6,260 nt of DNA from Planococcaceae bacterium UBA3378 (GTDB lineage Bacteria > Bacillota > Bacilli > Bacillales_A > Planococcaceae). Made by a program: the position numbers and the translations under genes. The notes beneath the pieces were generated by a model. The model worked only from the letters and a program-made list of their open reading frames with translations. It had not been told where the DNA came from and searched no databases. The stretch lies in NCBI GenBank assembly GCA_002359075.1, contig DEQA01000300.1, positions 1-6,260 of the forward strand. Reading direction: 5' to 3'. Of this stretch, positions 4,800 through 6,260 are shown in pieces; positions within the stretch are counted from its first letter, which is position 1, and each line of letters begins with the position of its first letter.

Positions 4800-4843
4800 T
4801 CAAGAGATTCACTGGTGTGCCCGTGCTTTATCAAAGCTGTGGT

Positions 4844-5053
4844 TTACGAGACGAAATGCTTTTCAAGCTTTGTTGTAAAGGCATTTTTCTCGCTTTCAGA
4901 CGCATCCTTCCACCATGCTTCCAAAAATACACCTAAGCCCGGGAGAAGATGCTCTTCGCCACGAGAGATCGCATCGCTGATTGTATCGGCAAATGCTGCT
5001 GCTGAATCACCCTTCACATTGGCAGTAATTGCTTCTCGAATTTGAAAATCCAT
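4844..5053 (-). CDS. sspI: Small acid-soluble spore protein SspI
   Basis: This 69-residue protein matches the SspI family (minor SASP, found only in endospore formers). The conserved core is visible: REAITANV near the N-terminus, then DAISRGEEHLLPGLGVFLEAWW (residues 27-48), then DASESEKN. B. subtilis SspI is 71 residues and lies next to ysgA-pheS as here. SspI is made in the forespore late in sporulation and packed in the spore core; its exact job is unclear. The start is the ATG at 5053, with AAAGGAG (complement of 5062-5068) eight bases upstream. The in-frame GTG three codons earlier (5062) falls inside that ribosome binding site and is rejected. It is divergent from ysgA. No intrinsic terminator is visible after the stop. 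Confidence 0.93.
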   Translation of the reverse strand: MDFQIREAITANVKGDSAAAFADTISDAISRGEEHLLPGLGVFLEAWWKDASESEKNAFTTKLEKHFVS

Positions 5054-5061
5054 AGTTGACA

Positions 5062-5068
5062 CTCCTTT
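5062..5068 (-). promoter_or_regulatory. Ribosome binding site fixing the sspI start
   Basis: AAAGGAG on the minus strand lies eight bases before the ATG at 5053 and overlaps the alternative GTG, which rules that GTG out. Confidence 0.85.
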
Positions 5069-5076
5069 CTCTTTCT

Positions 5077-5105
5077 TAGTATTTCAAGCTGGAAAAAAAG
5101 TATAC
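5077..5105 (-). promoter_or_regulatory. Sigma-G-like forespore promoter of sspI
   Basis: On the minus strand GTATA (complement of 5101-5105) fits the sigma-G -35 pattern GHATR. After 17 bases, AATACTA (complement of 5077-5083) fits the -10 pattern CATnnTA except for its first base. The leader would be about 17 nt. Sigma-G control of sspI is established in B. subtilis; the one mismatch and 17-bp spacing leave some doubt. Confidence 0.6.
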
Positions 5106-5189
5106 GTAAAAAAAGACGTTATTTGGCTGATAGGAGGTTTACCAGAATTCACTTGCAAGGGAAATTCTATATGCTAGAGCAAGTTTCTA

Positions 5190-5198
5190 TGTTATAAT
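5190..5198 (+). promoter_or_regulatory. Extended -10 sigma-A promoter of ysgA
   Basis: TGTTATAAT contains a perfect TATAAT (5193-5198) preceded by the TGn extension. No good -35 is found at 16-18 bp (TATGCT at 17), which is usual for extended -10 promoters. Transcription would start near 5205, about 27 nt before the ysgA ATG. Confidence 0.68.
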
Positions 5199-5217
5199 GC
5201 GGGATTGAAACTACTTA

Positions 5218-5223
5218 AAAGGA
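5218..5223 (+). promoter_or_regulatory. Ribosome binding site fixing the ysgA start
   Basis: AAAGGA lies eight bases before the ATG at 5232. The more upstream in-frame TTG at 5205 coincides with the predicted transcription start and is rejected. Confidence 0.75.
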
Positions 5224-5231
5224 CGGATACG

Positions 5232-5993
5232 ATGAAGCGAATTGAATCAACTCAAAATGCGCTCGTAAAGCATTGGAAAAAGCTTGTGACGCTCCGTAAA
5301 GAACGGGAAAAATCAGGTGAATTCATCATAGAAGGCTTCCATCTTGTAGAGGAAGCATTAAAAAATAAAGAACAAATTCTCCAAATCATTGTACGTGACG
5401 GGGTAGACCTGCCATTGCTTTGGCAGACAGACGATGTACAAATGACGTACGTTACAGAAGCAGTAGCAAAGGAAATCGCGGAAACAGAGAAGTCCCAAGG
5501 TGTATTTGCCCATTGCAGGGTGAATGAGCCGGCGGAAATTGAAATGGCCGCCTGGAAAAAGGTGCTGCTTATTGATGCAGTGCAGGACCCAGGCAATATT
5601 GGTACGATGATCCGTACAGCGGATGCAGCGGGTATTGACGCGGTTATACTTGGAAAAGGCTGTGCAGATGCGTACAATCCAAAAGTGATGCGTTCAGCAC
5701 AGGGCTCGCACTTCCATATTCCGGTTGTTCGCGGTGATTTGAACGAATGGATCGACCGACTTCAGGACGATGGGGTAAAAGTATTCGGTACCTCTCTTGA
5801 GGAAGCTGTTTCCTACCGGGATATTACTGTAACAGACAGCTTTGCATTAATTGTTGGAAATGAAGGAGCCGGTATCAGCCCGCAGCTTCTGGCAAAAACG
5901 GACCACAATGTGATCATCCCGATTTTGGGCGGGGCAGAGTCACTGAATGTAGCCGTAGCAACGGGTATATTACTATACGCTTTTGTGAAATGA
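5232..5993 (+). CDS. ysgA: SpoU/TrmH-family RNA 2'-O-ribose methyltransferase (YsgA-like)
   Basis: This 253-residue protein is close to B. subtilis YsgA (248). The N-terminal domain (about 1-100) is the L30e-like substrate-binding part, with the opening IESTQNALVKHWKKL and EFIIEGFHLVEEAL typical of the family. The C-terminal SPOUT knot domain shows motif 1 as D119-PGN-IGTMI-R128 (N122 and R128 are the family's catalytic-site residues), motif 2 as G209-NEGAG, and motif 3 as I231-LGGAESLNVAVA. It should methylate a ribose in rRNA or tRNA using S-adenosylmethionine, in the cytosol. The target cannot be read from the sequence, and the gene should not be called rlmB without more evidence. It is followed at once by the promoter of the T-box leader, with no terminator between, so some read-through toward pheS is possible. 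Confidence 0.93.
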   Translation: MKRIESTQNALVKHWKKLVTLRKEREKSGEFIIEGFHLVEEALKNKEQILQIIVRDGVDLPLLWQTDDVQMTYVTEAVAKEIAETEKSQGVFAHCRVNEPAEIEMAAWKKVLLIDAVQDPGNIGTMIRTADAAGIDAVILGKGCADAYNPKVMRSAQGSHFHIPVVRGDLNEWIDRLQDDGVKVFGTSLEEAVSYRDITVTDSFALIVGNEGAGISPQLLAKTDHNVIIPILGGAESLNVAVATGILLYAFVK

Positions 5994-5994
5994 C

Positions 5995-6023
5995 TTGAAG
6001 AAGTTCACATAATCTTGTAGTAT
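5995..6023 (+). promoter_or_regulatory. Probable sigma-A promoter of the pheS leader
   Basis: TTGAAG (5995-6000), a 17-bp spacer and TAGTAT (6018-6023) give four of six matches in each box. Transcription would start near 6030, just before the first base pairs of the T-box stem I. The -35 begins one base after the ysgA stop codon. Confidence 0.5.
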
Positions 6024-6029
6024 GGAATA

Positions 6030-6260
6030 CGTATAAAATAAAAATGCAACGACCGAGAAGAGTAGTTGTGACACACATGAAGCAGGGAAAGGCGGCCATA
6101 GACTGAAAGCTGCCTACATGATGACGCAATGAAGTTCACCTCGCGAGCAGCACGGAAGAAAATCTGTGCCGGTGACAAGCCGTTATTTGAATTGAGTGAT
6201 TGCTTCAGGCAATAACTAGGGTGGTACCGCGATATCCTCGTCCCTTTTTTAGGGGCGGGG
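6030..6260 (+). promoter_or_regulatory. T-box riboswitch, probably the pheS (Phe-tRNA synthetase) leader, cut by the window end
   Basis: The hallmark AGGGTGGTACCGCG is at 6218-6231; its TGGT (6222-6225) would pair with the ACCA end of an uncharged tRNA whose discriminator base is A. Stem I is visible: CGAG (6054-6057) with CTCG (6140-6143), then the specifier loop, then GTTGTG (6065-6070) with CGCAAT (6125-6130), and a distal hairpin GGCGGC / GCTGCC (6091-6096 with 6109-6114). The specifier loop has AGTA (6061-6064) opposite GAAGTTCA, so TTC (6135-6137, Phe) is the likely specifier. Further hairpins are at 6150-6169 and 6182-6216. Uncharged tRNA-Phe should favour the antiterminator and switch on downstream genes. 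The expected downstream gene is pheS, as beside ysgA in Bacillus, but it is outside the window. Confidence 0.92.
6236..6260 (+). terminator. T-box leader terminator, truncated at the window end
   Basis: CCTCGTCCCT (6236-6245) pairs over ten positions, two of them G-U, with AGGGGCGGGG (6251-6260) around a TTTTT loop. The U run would follow just past the window. The left arm contains CCCT (6242-6245), which can instead pair with AGGG of the T-box (6218-6221) to form the competing antiterminator. Confidence 0.88.

Larger units (their letters stand above)
4621..4827 (+). repeat. Exact 9-bp direct repeat GCCCGTGCT (4621-4629 and 4819-4827)
   Basis: The word occurs at both ends of the part that includes the open minus-strand segment, the second copy 17 bp before the sspI stop codon. 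Two 9-bp copies in 200 bp could be target-site-like direct repeats or chance; no inverted repeats or transposase lie between them. Confidence 0.3.
4544..4843. other. Gene-free stretch between the argF terminator and sspI
   Basis: This 300-bp stretch has no recognisable gene, RNA family or clear promoter. A plus-strand open frame (4660-4878) starts at a GTG without a ribosome binding site and runs into the 3' end of sspI, so it is not accepted. A minus-strand frame at 4641-4799 is open but has no start and is treated separately. The stretch contains second copies of the words TATCAACGGGA and GCGGGGGAYGCT found upstream of the terminator, and GCCCGTGCT twice (4621-4629, 4819-4827). No intrinsic terminator for sspI is seen here. 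Confidence 0.4.

Noticed and set aside
4825..4837. Hairpin GCTTT-ATC-AAAGC just past the sspI stop as a terminator
   Set aside because: It has only five pairs and no U run on the minus strand.
4660..4878. 72-codon plus-strand open frame
   Set aside because: It starts at a GTG without a ribosome binding site and overlaps the 3' end of sspI.
5132..5197. Possible leader peptide with AGGAGG at 5132-5137 and TTG at 5153
   Set aside because: The spacing of 15 bases is too long, the frame has 14 codons, and it ends inside the ysgA -10 box, upstream of the predicted transcription start.
5252..5677. 141-codon minus-strand open frame opposite ysgA
   Set aside because: It is a serine-rich shadow of the methyltransferase gene, with no start signals and no family resemblance.

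Overview
The window comes from a low-GC, endospore-forming Gram-positive bacterium of the Bacillaceae/Planococcaceae type. The evidence is the gene order rplT - ysdA - ysdB - dUTPase - ysdC ... sspI - ysgA - (pheS), which matches the Bacillus chromosome around infC-rpmI-rplT and pheST. Further support comes from a small acid-soluble spore protein gene, strong AGGAGG-type ribosome binding sites, a sigma-W-type and a sigma-G-like promoter, and a T-box leader. The genus cannot be fixed from the sequence alone.

Layout. Positions 2-82 are the 3' end of rplT (ribosomal protein L20) with its terminator. About 250 bp of unexplained DNA (157-412) follows, then ysdA (DUF1294 membrane protein). ysdA converges with ysdB on a shared bidirectional terminator. 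ysdB is read leftward from an excellent sigma-W-type promoter that overlaps the sigma-A promoter of the rightward all-alpha (dimeric-type) dUTPase gene. ysdC (M42 metallo-aminopeptidase) has its own promoter and terminator. An AT-rich gap leads to a solitary argF (anabolic ornithine carbamoyltransferase) with a near-ideal sigma-A promoter and two weak candidate ArgR boxes. After argF lies about 535 bp without a recognisable gene (4309-4843). It holds a long hairpin, an intrinsic terminator and several duplicated short words. sspI (spore protein, minus strand, sigma-G-like promoter) and ysgA (SpoU-family RNA 2'-O-ribose methyltransferase, plus strand, extended -10 promoter) are divergent. The window ends inside a T-box riboswitch, almost certainly the pheS leader, cut in the right arm of its terminator.

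Function. Most of the window is housekeeping: translation (L20, YsgA, the Phe-tRNA synthetase leader), nucleotide-pool sanitation (dUTPase), peptide turnover (YsdC) and arginine synthesis (ArgF). An envelope-stress gene (ysdB) and a spore gene (sspI) sit among these.

No defence system, mobile element with a transposase, or CRISPR array is visible. The least explained parts are the two intergenic stretches 157-412 and 4309-4843. Both show open reading without credible starts, and the second has internal duplicated words, so they may be decayed or dispersed repeat sequence. The best regulatory oddity is the fully overlapping sigma-W/sigma-A promoter pair between ysdB and the dUTPase gene.
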